Part shown: piece by piece, positions 33,560-42,348 of the stretch
How the letters are laid out: every line of letters starts with the position of its first letter
How positions within the stretch are numbered: the stretch's first letter is position 1
Assembly (NCBI GenBank): GCA_017439715.1
Contig: JAFSIR010000009.1
Location: 1-64,000 of the forward strand
Direction: 5' to 3'
Length of the DNA: 64,000 nucleotides
Source: Clostridia bacterium
Lineage (GTDB): Bacteria; Bacillota; Clostridia; Christensenellales; QAND01
Notes under the pieces: model-generated
Databases searched by the model: none
What the model saw: only the letters and a program-made list of their open reading frames with translations
Told to the model about the DNA's origin: nothing
Translations under genes and position numbers: made by a program

Positions 33560-34994
33560 TCAGGGATTGAGAATCTCCAAAAAAACGTTCCTGGGCACGG
33601 TGTGTGTGCTTTTATGTGTTGTGCTGGTTGCCGGAATACTCACCCTTGTGCTGCCGCAGGGCCGATTTGAAACCGATGAGAGCGGCACCATGATTCCCGG
33701 CAGCTACCATCACACGCAGGGCCGGCGCCTGCCGGTATACCGCTGGCTGACCGCGCCGTTTGAAGTGATGATCGGCACAGACGCCGTGATGGTATGGATG
33801 ATTGCGCTGTTCCTGCTGGTGATCGGCGGCGTATTCTATGTGCTGGACAAGGGAAGTGTGATTTCCGCGTTTTTGGCTTCTGCCATCAAACGGTACGGGG
33901 CGAATAAATACAAGGTTCTGTCGGCTGTTACCTTTTTGAGCATGCTGCTGGGGGCAACGATGGGCCTGTTTGAAGAGCTGGCGGCGATCGTGCCGCTGAT
34001 GGTGGCATTTTCGCTGGCAATGGGGTGGGACTCGCTGGTAGGCCTTGGGATGAGCATCCTGGCCGTCGGTTTTGGTTTCACGGCGGGCATTTTCAATCCT
34101 TTCAGCGTTTTAATCGCCCAGAAACTGGCGGGCATACCCCTGTTTTCGGGCATGCTGTTCCGCATATTCACGTTTGCGGTGATCTATCTGGCGCTGAACG
34201 TGTTTTTGACCAGATACGCCAAAAAGATCGAGAAGGACCCCACGCGCTCCATTGCGTATGAAACGGATGGCGCCTTGCGCAGCCGCTATATGGGCTGTCA
34301 GGATCTTGTTGTAACGGCAGGCATGCACAAGAGCATGAAGATATTTGGCTTTTCGGTATGCGCGGTATTAGGGTATATCGTGTTGGCGCTCATTTGCCTG
34401 TACACGGGCGTGACATCGGTTTTGAGCGATATCACGATGCCGGTGATGATACTGCTCATCGGCACAGGCGGCCTGGTTGCCGGGCGCAGGGCATACGGCA
34501 ACAACCGTGTATTTAAGGATTTTGTGCGGGGCATGGTGAACATGCTGCCCGGTGTTGCACTGATCGTGCTGGCGATGAGCGTAAAACACATTGTGGTCAT
34601 CGGCGGCGTGATGGACACGATCCTCAACGAAATCTATCTCGTGCTTTCGGGCGTGGGCGGGTTCGGCGCCATTTTGCTGGTGTTCCTGTTCGTGCTGGTG
34701 CTTGAGTTCTTTATTTCCAGCGCTTCAGCCAAAGCGTTTATCGTGATCCCGCTTTTGGTGCCGATCGTATCGTTGATCGGGCTTACCAGGCAAACGGTGA
34801 TCCAGGCGTTCTGCTTTGCGGATGGATTTTCCAACATGTTTTTCCCCACAAGCGGGTGTTTGTTGATCGTGCTGGGGCTGGTGAACCTGTCATACGGGAA
34901 ATGGGTGCGCTGGTCTTCCAAGATCATGCTGGTGATGCTGGGTATTTCCGTGGCGCTGATGATGCTGGCAGTAGCGATCTGCTACGGGCCGTAA
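33549..34994 (+). CDS. YfcC-family membrane transporter
   Basis: The 481-residue protein has about eleven to twelve hydrophobic segments and the layout of the YfcC/DcuC-like ion-transporter superfamily. An N-terminal helix is followed by an outside loop (LPQGRFETDESGTMIPGSYHH), and re-entrant motifs occur in GATMGLFEELAAIVPLM (about 138) and FADGFSNMFFPTSGCLL (about 424). YfcC-like proteins are thought to carry carboxylates or amino acids such as arginine, using ion gradients; substrate is not known. The start lies inside the end of the acyltransferase gene (11-nt overlap), so the two are translated together. Confidence 0.8.
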   Translation: MENDQGLRISKKTFLGTVCVLLCVVLVAGILTLVLPQGRFETDESGTMIPGSYHHTQGRRLPVYRWLTAPFEVMIGTDAVMVWMIALFLLVIGGVFYVLDKGSVISAFLASAIKRYGANKYKVLSAVTFLSMLLGATMGLFEELAAIVPLMVAFSLAMGWDSLVGLGMSILAVGFGFTAGIFNPFSVLIAQKLAGIPLFSGMLFRIFTFAVIYLALNVFLTRYAKKIEKDPTRSIAYETDGALRSRYMGCQDLVVTAGMHKSMKIFGFSVCAVLGYIVLALICLYTGVTSVLSDITMPVMILLIGTGGLVAGRRAYGNNRVFKDFVRGMVNMLPGVALIVLAMSVKHIVVIGGVMDTILNEIYLVLSGVGGFGAILLVFLFVLVLEFFISSASAKAFIVIPLLVPIVSLIGLTRQTVIQAFCFADGFSNMFFPTSGCLLIVLGLVNLSYGKWVRWSSKIMLVMLGISVALMMLAVAICYGP

Positions 34995-35063
34995 CAGAGA
35001 ATCGTGCAATCCTGAACAGGATATGATATAGTACAACAAGAATTTGTAAGGAGCGAATTTGCC

Positions 35064-35750
35064 ATGCAGTACATGTTTGACACAGCCAACATTGCAGACA
35101 TTGAAAAATACGGCGCGCTGGTGCCGTACACCGGCGTAACAAGCAACCCCTCGATCATTAAAAAAGAGGGTGCGATTGATTTTTTTGCCCATTTCCGCCG
35201 CATCCGCGAGATCATCGGGTTTGAGCGCAGCCTGCATATTCAGGTGTTGGCTGAAGACTGCGAAGGCATTCTGGCTGATGCGGAAGCGATCCTGAAAAAT
35301 GTGGACGATCAGGTGTTTATCAAGATTCCTGTTACCATGGAAGGCCTCAAAGCCATGCAGATGCTTAAATCCAAAGGTGTAGGCGTGACTGCTACGGCAA
35401 TTTATACGCGCGTGCAGGGCTATATGGCGATGGAAGCGGGCGCTGATTTTATTGCTCCGTATTTCAACCGCATGGAAAACCTGGATATCGATCCCCGCGC
35501 TGTGATCTCGGATTTTGCAGCGGCAATCGACACCTATGGATATCAGACCATCATTTTGGCCGCCAGCTTTAAAAACATGGGCCAGGTCAATGACGCGTTT
35601 GCCTGCGGCGCGCAGGCGGCCACCATGGGAATAGATGTGCTTACGGGCGCCTTTGCCATGCCGAGCATCAAAAAAGCGGTAGACGACTTTGCTGCTGACT
35701 GGTATGCAACGTTTGGCCCCGGGGCGACCATTCCCGGCCAGGCAAAATAA
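35064..35750 (+). CDS. transaldolase-family fructose-6-phosphate aldolase-like protein
   Basis: The 228-residue barrel has the short length of the FSA/TalC/MipB group. GVTSNPSIIKKEG near residue 24 is the family start motif. The Schiff-base Lys lies in QVFIKIPVTMEGLKAM (about 91), followed by TATAIYTRVQGYMA and IAPYFNRMEN. Members cleave or form fructose-6-phosphate from dihydroxyacetone and glyceraldehyde-3-phosphate, or act as transaldolases. The residue pattern alone does not settle which. Stand-alone gene with GGAGCG before the ATG and its own terminator. Confidence 0.88.
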   Translation: MQYMFDTANIADIEKYGALVPYTGVTSNPSIIKKEGAIDFFAHFRRIREIIGFERSLHIQVLAEDCEGILADAEAILKNVDDQVFIKIPVTMEGLKAMQMLKSKGVGVTATAIYTRVQGYMAMEAGADFIAPYFNRMENLDIDPRAVISDFAAAIDTYGYQTIILAASFKNMGQVNDAFACGAQAATMGIDVLTGAFAMPSIKKAVDDFAADWYATFGPGATIPGQAK

Positions 35751-35765
35751 AGAAAGAATGAAACG

Positions 35766-35796
35766 GCGGCAGGGCATAGCTTTGCCGCTGTTTTTT
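35766..35796 (+). terminator. terminator after the aldolase gene
   Basis: GCGGCA (35766-35771) pairs with TGCCGC (35783-35788), followed by TG and six T. Confidence 0.75.
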
Positions 35797-35816
35797 GACT
35801 GCATCAGGAGGCGCAA

Positions 35817-36311
35817 ATGAAAAAGCTGTATATGATCGGTGGCGCGATGGGCGTGGGGAAAACAACGGTGTGCCAAACGTTGAAAGCACAACTCCCCAAC
35901 TGCGTGTTTTTGGATGGAGACTGGTGCTGGGATGCCGATCCGTTCTGCGTAACAGAAGAAACAAAGCAGATGGTGTTAAACAACATTTGTTATCTGCTGA
36001 ACAGCTTTATCGGCTGCTCGGCCTATCAAAACATCGTGTTTTGCTGGGTGATGCATGAGCAGGGCATTATAGACAGCATTGTGAACAGGCTGGACACAAA
36101 AGATTGCGCCGTTGTGCCGATCTCTCTTTTGGCAAACGAAGAAACGATCCAAAAAAGAATCATGGATGATGTGGATAAGGGCAAACGCACGGAAGATGTG
36201 TTTTTGCGCAGCCTGAACTATCTGCCGCGCTATCACACGCTGAACACGGCAAAAATCGAAACGGATGGGAAAACGCCGGCCCGGATCGCACAGGAGATTG
36301 GGTGGCTGTAA
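35817..36311 (+). CDS. small P-loop nucleotide kinase-like protein
   Basis: The 164-residue protein starts with a beta strand and Walker A, MIGGAMGVGKTTVCQ (about residue 6-20), followed by FLDGDWCW, where the Asp may bind the acceptor as in small-molecule kinases. A lid-type region with Arg and Lys (ETIQKRIMDDVDKGKRTEDVF) lies near residue 109-129. It resembles the AAA_33/shikimate-kinase-like group of uncharacterised nucleotide-binding proteins. Substrate unknown. AGGAGGC precedes the ATG. It sits alone between two terminators. Confidence 0.75.
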   Translation: MKKLYMIGGAMGVGKTTVCQTLKAQLPNCVFLDGDWCWDADPFCVTEETKQMVLNNICYLLNSFIGCSAYQNIVFCWVMHEQGIIDSIVNRLDTKDCAVVPISLLANEETIQKRIMDDVDKGKRTEDVFLRSLNYLPRYHTLNTAKIETDGKTPARIAQEIGWL

Positions 36312-36313
36312 AG

Positions 36314-36351
36314 AAAAAACCTGTTCAGCCTTGAGCCGAACAGGTTTTTTT
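36314..36351. terminator. bidirectional terminator
   Basis: AAAAAACCTGTTC..GAACAGGTTTTTT with an inner GCC/GGC-like pairing, between converging genes. Confidence 0.92.
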
Positions 36352-36361
36352 AAAAAGCGTT

Positions 36362-37612
36362 TTACAGCCGTGTTTTTACATAAAACTGCGTGCCGCCCGG
36401 ATACACCGAAACGCGGGGGAACCCACTGCCGGAAAGGATGCGGGCTGCGTTATAGGCACGAATGCCGGCCGCGCAGAACACAACGATCTCTTTTTCGGGG
36501 TCAAGCGCCTGCAGGTTTTCGCGCAGCTGACCGAGCGGGATGCTGATTGCATTGGGTACGGACAACAAGGCGATCTCGCCCGGCTCACGCACATCCAAAA
36601 TCTGCACATCGGGGTCGTTGAGCGCAAGATCCCACGGCGCAAAGCGAACAAGGCCGCGCACCACGTTGTCCGCCACGAACCCGGCCATATTGTTGGCCGG
36701 CCCAGCCAGCGGAATCATAGCGGGTTCACCGGTTGCAAATGAGCGCACTTCTACCGCATCACCCACCGCATAGATGGAAGGATCTTCGGTTTGCAGTGCA
36801 TCGTTAACCAATATGCTGCCGCGGCTGTTTACCGCAAGGCCGGCTTTGGCGGCCAGATCCCCATTGGGGCGCACGCCGATGGAAAGCACGGCAAGATCTG
36901 CGCGGATGGAGCGCCCGTCTTCCAACACAACACAAACGCCGCCCTCTGCTTGTTCAAACGCGCTCACGTCCGCGCCCAAATACAGCGACACATTGTGCTG
37001 TTTAAGTTCGCGTTCAACAAGCAGCGCCATTTCCCGATCCAGCGGGGGCATGACCTGCGGCATTTTTTCCACAAGAGATACGGACAGGCCGGCTTCGGCC
37101 AGGTTTTCCGCCATTTCAAGGACGATAAAGCCGCCGCCGATCACCACGGCCGATTTTGCGTTTTCCTCCGTGATCAGAGCACGGATGCGGTCTGCATCGG
37201 GTACGGTCCACAGCGTTAACACACGGGGCAGGTCTATCCCGGGCAGGTTGGGCCGCACCGGCGATGAACCGGGGGAGAGGATTAGCGTGTCATACGGTTC
37301 TTCATAAAACCGATCATTCTTGAGGTCGTGCACGGTCACGGTTTTAGCCGCTCTGTTAATGGAAACCGCTTCGCTGAACACGCGAACATCCATATTGAAC
37401 CGGCCTTTCATGCCGGCAGAGGTCTGCAGCAGCAGCTCGTTTCGATCCTAAATCACGCTGGAAACGTGATAGGGAAGGCTGCAGTTGGCATAAGAAATAT
37501 AGGGCCCGCGTTCGAGTATCACGATCTGTGCCTGCTCGTTTAATCGGCGCAGCCGCGCCGCCGCACTGGCGCCGCCGGCAACACCGCCGATGATCAAAAT
37601 CTTTTCTGGCAA
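36362..37612 (-). pseudogene. CoA-disulfide-reductase/rhodanese-type protein, stop codon plus internal deletion
   Basis: The reading frame runs through from KILIIGGVAGGASAAARLRR (FAD site) and the redox Cys in SYANCSLPYHV (about residue 45) to a C-terminal rhodanese domain with its active Cys in VVFCAAGIRAYN. Two lesions are seen. An in-frame TAG at 37448-37450 follows SSVI, where relatives carry a sense codon before DR. Second, LAGPAN runs directly into NMAGFVADNVVRG: in CoADR-RHD proteins these are separated by the roughly 110-120-residue dimerisation domain, which is missing. The intact enzyme would be over 540 residues; here about 417. The N-terminal start is uncertain (TTG 37612 or an ATG at 37666). 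The gene is probably dead. Confidence 0.85.
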
Positions 37613-37695
37613 GTTGCTTTCGCATCCTTTGGTTTGATTACTATACTTGTCATAAAAACAACGCATAAAAAATCATGGATTGACTGTATTATATA

Positions 37696-37704
37696 TGATA
37701 CAAT
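37696..37704 (+). promoter_or_regulatory. extended -10 promoter for the DUF5685 gene
   Basis: TGATACAAT matches an extended -10 (TGn-TACAAT). A TTGACT at 37680 is too close to pair with it. The GTG start is 24 nt further. Confidence 0.45.
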
Positions 37705-37727
37705 GATTTATCTGGGAGGTGAGGGGC

Positions 37728-38585
37728 GTGTTCGGTTATTTGATGCCGGCCGAAAGTGAGCTGAGCGAGCAGGACCGGCGCGTCTTTCGTGCGGCATACT
37801 GCGGGGTATGCTTTGAGATGGGCCGGGTGGCCCGTATGGGCCTTCAGTTTGACTGCGCTTTTCTGGCGTTGGCGCGCAATTCGGTGGAGCAACCCGCACC
37901 GTGCTGCCGGCGCAACTGCCGGGTCAGATGGTTTTTCCGCAAAGTGGACTGTGCGCAGGGCGAACAGATGCAGTATGCAGCGGATGTAAATACGCTTTTG
38001 GTGTATTATAAACTGTTGGATGATGTGCGTGATAGCGGATCGCTCAAGGCAAAACTGGCGGTGCGCCTGATCAAGCGGGAATATCGGCAGGCAGCGCAGC
38101 GGCACCGGGAGATGGACAGCATGATTTCAGCGCAGCTGCAAAAGCTGCATGCGCTGGAAAACGAGAAAAGCACTGATGTTGACGCCTGTGCAGATTGTTT
38201 TGCCGTGCTGCTGCAGCTGGTAGCGGCGCCGGGCGGGGACAGAAACGGCCCGCTGGGGCGGATGTTTTACAATGTTGGCCGCTGGATCTATGTGATCGAT
38301 GCGCTGAGCGATTGGGAAAAAGACAGAATGAGCGGCAGCTTCAATGTGTTCGGCCATTATCGAGATCTGGAACAGGCGAGGGCGGCGGCTTCGTTTTCGC
38401 TTTGGTTTACGCTCAGCGAAGCGGCAAGGGCGTATGAGATGCTGTTTCCGAACGAAGCGGCAAAGCCTGTGCTGGACAATGTTATGTATGTTTCCATGCC
38501 TGCACGTACGGCGTATGTGCTGGGCGAGATAGATAAAAACGGACAACCTGTAACAAAAGGGGGCGGCGAGAATCAATCCGTATGA
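37728..38585 (+). CDS. DUF5685-family protein
   Basis: The 285-residue protein begins FGYLMPAESELSEQDRRVFRAAYCGVCFEMG and contains many cysteines (CGVC, CCRRNC, DACADC) that look able to bind metal. This is the pattern of DUF5685 proteins found in clostridia next to J-domain proteins, as here. A long alpha-helical middle (VNTLLVYYKLLDDVRD) and a GRWIYVIDALSDWEKD stretch are reminiscent of prenyl-transferase-like Asp-rich helices, but the function is not known. The GTG at 37728 follows GGGAGGTGAGG; the GTG at 37719 lies inside that ribosome site. Its end overlaps the start region of the J-domain gene. Confidence 0.75.
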   Translation: MFGYLMPAESELSEQDRRVFRAAYCGVCFEMGRVARMGLQFDCAFLALARNSVEQPAPCCRRNCRVRWFFRKVDCAQGEQMQYAADVNTLLVYYKLLDDVRDSGSLKAKLAVRLIKREYRQAAQRHREMDSMISAQLQKLHALENEKSTDVDACADCFAVLLQLVAAPGGDRNGPLGRMFYNVGRWIYVIDALSDWEKDRMSGSFNVFGHYRDLEQARAAASFSLWFTLSEAARAYEMLFPNEAAKPVLDNVMYVSMPARTAYVLGEIDKNGQPVTKGGGENQSV

Positions 38586-39240
38586 AGTGCTGGGGGTTAA
38601 ACCGGGAGCAAGCGAGGAAGAGATCAAGCGGGCGTACCGGCAGCAAGCCAAAAAATGGCACCCTGACCAATATTTGCACACGCCGCAGCATGATGTTGCG
38701 GTTGAAAAAATGAAAGAGATCAACGCTGCCTATGACGCGCTGACGGGCAAAAACACCGGCACGGGCGGCCCCAACCCGAACGGGCCGGGGTATGGATATG
38801 GATACAGCGCAGGCAGCCAGGGCGCCGAGTTCAGCCAGAAACAGCGCGCCCGTATGTTTATCCAAAGCCATCGGTACAAGGAAGCGGAAGAGATACTCTC
38901 TAAACTGACGGAGCGGGACGCGGAATGGCATTTCCTTATTTCCTGTGTGTATGCTGCCAGCGGCCGGTATGACAGCGCCCGGGTACATTTGCAGCAGGCG
39001 GTGGAAATGGATCCGAACAATCCGGAGTATCGCATGAACTGGCAGCGGTTCAGTTCGCAGGGGAACAATTATAGAAAATGGACGATGGGCACGCAGGGCG
39101 CTAACCCGTTTTGCCAGATGGGCCCGGGTAGCGCAGGGCAAAATGATGCCATGTGTCGGGTGCTGCAGTGCATGATGTTTGCTTCGTTGTGCCGCGGCGG
39201 TGCGGGGCTTGGCTGTTTTCCGTATTTGTTCTGCTGCTAA
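38572..39240 (+). CDS. J-domain protein with TPR-like region; start codon unclear
   Basis: The N-terminal J-domain (INPYEVLGVKPGASEEEIKRAYRQQ, then the HPD motif in KWHPDQY about residue 28) should stimulate a DnaK ATPase. A Gly/Asn/Pro-rich linker leads to a TPR-like helical pair (RYKEAEEILSKLTERDAEWHFL, SGRYDSARVHLQQAVEMDP), and the end is Cys-rich (GCFPYLFCC). Between the upstream in-frame stop (38551) and the GTG at 38587 there is no ATG, GTG or TTG. Using GTG would cut the conserved INPYE. An ATC at 38572 sits about 9 nt after AAAGGGGG and is the best candidate; I annotate from there. It overlaps the DUF5685 gene. Confidence 0.75.
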   Translation: MNPYEVLGVKPGASEEEIKRAYRQQAKKWHPDQYLHTPQHDVAVEKMKEINAAYDALTGKNTGTGGPNPNGPGYGYGYSAGSQGAEFSQKQRARMFIQSHRYKEAEEILSKLTERDAEWHFLISCVYAASGRYDSARVHLQQAVEMDPNNPEYRMNWQRFSSQGNNYRKWTMGTQGANPFCQMGPGSAGQNDAMCRVLQCMMFASLCRGGAGLGCFPYLFCC

Positions 39241-39257
39241 ACTGGAAAGGACAGATA

Positions 39258-39773
39258 TTGAACAATCATAGAAACAGACATATGCTGCTGTTGGGGCTGA
39301 TGTTTTTCGGCCTTGCTTCTTTGCAGATCTATATTGCCACCTTTTTTTCAGCTGTGCCGGCGTTTTTCCTGATTGCGCTGGCTGGTGTGTTTTCCATGCC
39401 GCTGATCACAGAGGTGGAGATGGGGCGGGGCGTTCTCCAGTTTGGGCTCACCGCGCTGTTCGGCGTGCTTACATCCGGGTTAGCCGTTGTGGCGCCGTAT
39501 CTGTTTTTGTTTGGCTGGTATCCGTTTTTAAAGTTTTTGCTGGATGATCTGCAGGACAGGTTCACGGCCTTGTTGTGGAAGCTGGTGGTCTGCTGCGTTA
39601 TGCTTTCGCTGTGCGCGCTCATTTTCCCCAACCCGTTCTTTACAGCACTCACGGCCGGGCTTCCGCCGGCCGCCGTTGCACCGATCTTGCTGGCGTTCTT
39701 TTTGGTGTACGACTTGCTGCTCACATTGAGCGGCTATTTGTATGATGCCTTTCTGACGCCGCTTTTAAGATGA
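39258..39773 (+). CDS. integral membrane protein of unknown function
   Basis: This is a hydrophobic protein of about 171 residues with five or six membrane segments and few charged residues. No family was recognised. The start is set at TTG (39258) with GGAAAGG 7 nt upstream; an ATG at 39282 is the alternative. Longer starts would overlap the J-domain gene by nearly 90 nt. It is the third gene of the DUF5685/J-domain unit, 17 nt after it, and ends before a strong terminator, so co-expression is likely. Its role may be linked to the J-domain protein (inference). Confidence 0.6.
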   Translation: MNNHRNRHMLLLGLMFFGLASLQIYIATFFSAVPAFFLIALAGVFSMPLITEVEMGRGVLQFGLTALFGVLTSGLAVVAPYLFLFGWYPFLKFLLDDLQDRFTALLWKLVVCCVMLSLCALIFPNPFFTALTAGLPPAAVAPILLAFFLVYDLLLTLSGYLYDAFLTPLLR

Positions 39774-39787
39774 GAGAAGTAAATACT

Positions 39788-39820
39788 AAGCGCTGCACAT
39801 GAAGTGCAGCGCTTTTGTTT
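39788..39820 (+). terminator. terminator of the DUF5685/J-domain operon
   Basis: Perfect 11-bp stem AAGCGCTGCAC/GTGCAGCGCTT followed by TTGTTTT. Confidence 0.93.
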
Positions 39821-40144
39821 TATGTGATTATTGGAAAAGGCGGCGGCCCAAATAAATGCATACGCCCGTCCTCAGCGGCTTAGTCCAGTATGCTGCCAAC
39901 AAACCCGCAGCATAGATTCCAAGCATACCTCGCCGGGGAAAGCTTCCAAAACAATGCTGTGTAACAGCCTGCTGCTGCGGTCCATAATCTGGTTGGCAAG
40001 ATACCCGGAAACTTTACCTGAAAATAAGCTTATAAGTAACCAACTATGAAATCATTCCGGCCTTTCCGAAAGGGTTTTAATGAAAATGTTGTGTCCGGTT
40101 AAGCGAGCGTGTGTTGCCCCGGCGCAAAAACAAACAGCAAACAT
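39821..40144. other. intergenic stretch, no supported gene
   Basis: About 320 bases with no convincing gene. Short open frames exist on both strands, including a minus-strand one reading GYLANQIMDRSSRLLHSIVL, but none has a ribosome site or a recognised motif. CCTTTCCGAAAGG (40063-40075) is a small hairpin. The minus-strand frame could be the remains of a lost gene. Confidence 0.5.
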
Positions 40145-40172
40145 AAAAAAGGCGAGCTGATGGCTCGCCTTT
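40145..40172 (-). terminator. terminator of the feo operon
   Basis: AAAGGCGAGC/GCTCGCCTTT (40148-40157 with 40163-40172), with six T on the minus strand. Confidence 0.9.
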
Positions 40173-40179
40173 TGCAGTT

Positions 40180-40329
40180 TTAATTTTGTTTGTTTGCCCG
40201 GCAGCTAACACAGCCGTTGGGATTGCTGCAGGACGAGCAGGATGCACATTTGTTTTTCCTGCTGAACTTAACGGCAAAGAAAAGCGCGGCGCCGATCAGG
40301 GCGAGCAATGCATAATCAAGAATACCCAT
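40180..40329 (-). CDS. FeoB-associated Cys-rich membrane protein
   Basis: This is a 49-residue protein. An N-terminal membrane helix (MGILDYALLALIGAALFFAV) is followed by a basic stretch and a tail with five cysteines (CASCSSC, CVSC). It matches the small Cys-rich proteins found after feoB in Firmicutes, sometimes treated as a FeoC replacement. GGGAGGG lies upstream of the ATG, and the gene starts 15 nt after feoB. The cysteines may hold ferrous iron or an Fe-S cluster at the transporter (inference). Confidence 0.88.
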   Translation of the reverse strand: MGILDYALLALIGAALFFAVKFSRKNKCASCSSCSNPNGCVSCRANKQN

Positions 40330-40344
40330 TCAGATCCCTCCCGA

Positions 40345-42348
40345 TCAGAAGAACAGGGCAATGCGATACACGATAAAGGAAACGATCCAGGCAACCGTGC
40401 ATTGCATGGCAACAACGCCAAGCGAACCCCAGCGGCTGTGCAGCTCTCGCCGCAGGGTGCCGATCGCGGCAACGCAGGGCGTGTACAGCAGGATAAAGAT
40501 CAGATAACTAACGGCGGAAGCCGGCGTGAACATGGCGTTGAGAGCCGGTGTGAGCATGGCTGAACTAACGCCAAGGAGCACCGTAAGCGTGCTGACAACG
40601 GCTTCTTTTGCGGCCAGGCCGCTGAGCAACGCCGTAGCGGGCCGCCAATCGCCAAATCCGAGGGGGGTGAAGATGGGTGCAATGAAACGGCCGATCAAGG
40701 CAAGCAGGCTGTCTGCGCTGTCAGTAACGATGTTCAAACGAACATCAAAGCTTTGCAGGAACCAGATCAAGACCGTAGCCACAAAGATTACCGTGAAAGC
40801 GCGCTGGAGGAAATCCCGCGCTTTTTCCCACAGCAGCAGGCACACGCTTTTTACGGATGGAAACCGATAATTTGGCAATTCCATAACAAAGGGCACAGGC
40901 TGACCGCGGTAAGACAGCTGCTTCATCACCAAAGCCATGGCGATCCCCAAAATGATGCCTGAGGCGTATAGGAGGATCATTACCAAGGCGCCGTGATCGG
41001 GGAAGAAGGCGGCCGTAAACACTGCGTAGATCGGGATCTTGGCGGAGCAGCTCATATACGGCGTGAGCAGAATGGTTGCTTTTCTATCGCGCTCAGACGG
41101 TAAGGTGCGGGCGGCCATGATGGCGGGCACAGTGCAGCCAAAACCGATCAGCATGGGCACAAAACTGCGGCCGGACAAGCCGATCTTGCGCAGCAATCTG
41201 TCCATCACAAAGGCAATGCGGGCCATATACCCCGTGTCTTCAAGCAAAGACAGGAAGAAGAACAGGGTGAGGATGATAGGCAAAAAGCCCAAAACGCCGC
41301 TCAGGCCGGCAAAAATGCCGTCAATGATCAGGCTGTGGATCACGGGGTTGATCCCAAAATTGGCAAGCCCGGCGTCTGCCCAAACGGTGATGTTATCCAA
41401 CACATAGGCAAGTGAATCGCTCAGCGTGCTGCCGATAACATTGAATGTAAGATAAAACACCAAAAACATGGTGAGAAAAAATACGGGCAGGGCGGTGTAT
41501 TTACCGGTCAGTATCTTATCGATCTTTACGCTGCGGGCCAACTCTTTGTTTTCTTTGCCTTTTATAACACAGTCTGCCACCACGCCTTCGATAAACGTAT
41601 ACCGCATATCGGCCAACGCAGCATTGCGGTCCAGCCCGGTTTCCGTTTCCATTTCACAAACGCCGTGCTCGATCATTTCAACCTCGTTTTGGCCAAGCGC
41701 CAAATGCGCAAGATAATATTCTTCGCCTTCGATCAACCGGGTTGCGCAGAAGCGGGGCGCCCATCCGATCTCGCGTGCATGATCTTCAATCAGATGGCTG
41801 GTGGCATGAAGGCAACGGTGGACAGGCCCGGGCGCGCAAAAATCAACGCGGGCGGGGCTGACGCGGTTTTTGGCCGTTTCCATAGCGCGGTCGATCAGAT
41901 CGCCTATGCCTTCAGCCTTACTTGCACAGATCGGAACAACCGGCACGCCAAGAAGCCTGCTCAGCTTGTCGGTGTTGATGGAACCGCCGTTTTTATGCAC
42001 TTCATCCATCATGTTCAGAGCAACAACCATGGGGATGCCCAGCTCCAGCAGCTGCAGGGTAAGATACAGATTGCGCTCTATATTCGTTGCGTCCAGAATA
42101 TTGATGATCCCGTCCGGCTTGCTGTTCAGCAGAAAATCACGGGCAACAACCTCTTCTCCCGTGTACGGGCGAATGGAATAAATGCCCGGCAGGTCAACAA
42201 CAGTGCCGTCTTTAACGCCTTTGATATCACCGGCTTTTTGGTCAACCGTAACGCCGGGGAAATTGCCCACGCGCTGATTGGCTCCTGTTAAGGCATTGAA
42301 CAGCGTTGTTTTGCCGCAGTTCTGGTTTCCAACCAATGCAAAGATCAT
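40345..42348 (-). CDS. feoB: ferrous iron transporter B
   Basis: The 667-residue protein has the N-terminal G domain with G1 GNQNCGKTTLFN (about residue 7), the threonine of switch I (NFPGVTVDQK), G3 DLPG and G4 NMMD (about 113). A GDI-like helical domain follows, then a membrane part with about eight helices. The Cys in GRSFVPMLIGFGCTVPAI is at the expected pore-helix place. FeoB imports Fe2+ at the cytoplasmic membrane and is the main anaerobic iron importer. Its ATG overlaps the feoA stop (ATGA). Length is slightly under the E. coli protein but normal for clostridia. Confidence 0.96.
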   Translation of the reverse strand: MIFALVGNQNCGKTTLFNALTGANQRVGNFPGVTVDQKAGDIKGVKDGTVVDLPGIYSIRPYTGEEVVARDFLLNSKPDGIINILDATNIERNLYLTLQLLELGIPMVVALNMMDEVHKNGGSINTDKLSRLLGVPVVPICASKAEGIGDLIDRAMETAKNRVSPARVDFCAPGPVHRCLHATSHLIEDHAREIGWAPRFCATRLIEGEEYYLAHLALGQNEVEMIEHGVCEMETETGLDRNAALADMRYTFIEGVVADCVIKGKENKELARSVKIDKILTGKYTALPVFFLTMFLVFYLTFNVIGSTLSDSLAYVLDNITVWADAGLANFGINPVIHSLIIDGIFAGLSGVLGFLPIILTLFFFLSLLEDTGYMARIAFVMDRLLRKIGLSGRSFVPMLIGFGCTVPAIMAARTLPSERDRKATILLTPYMSCSAKIPIYAVFTAAFFPDHGALVMILLYASGIILGIAMALVMKQLSYRGQPVPFVMELPNYRFPSVKSVCLLLWEKARDFLQRAFTVIFVATVLIWFLQSFDVRLNIVTDSADSLLALIGRFIAPIFTPLGFGDWRPATALLSGLAAKEAVVSTLTVLLGVSSAMLTPALNAMFTPASAVSYLIFILLYTPCVAAIGTLRRELHSRWGSLGVVAMQCTVAWIVSFIVYRIALFF

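Noticed and set aside
37448-37450. TAG read through as pyrrolysine or suppressed
   Set aside because: No pyl genes or suppressor are in the window, and the same gene has a second lesion, so decay is the simpler reading.
39831-40049. Short 72-codon plus-strand frame
   Set aside because: It starts inside the terminator tail of the preceding operon, has no ribosome site and no recognised motif.
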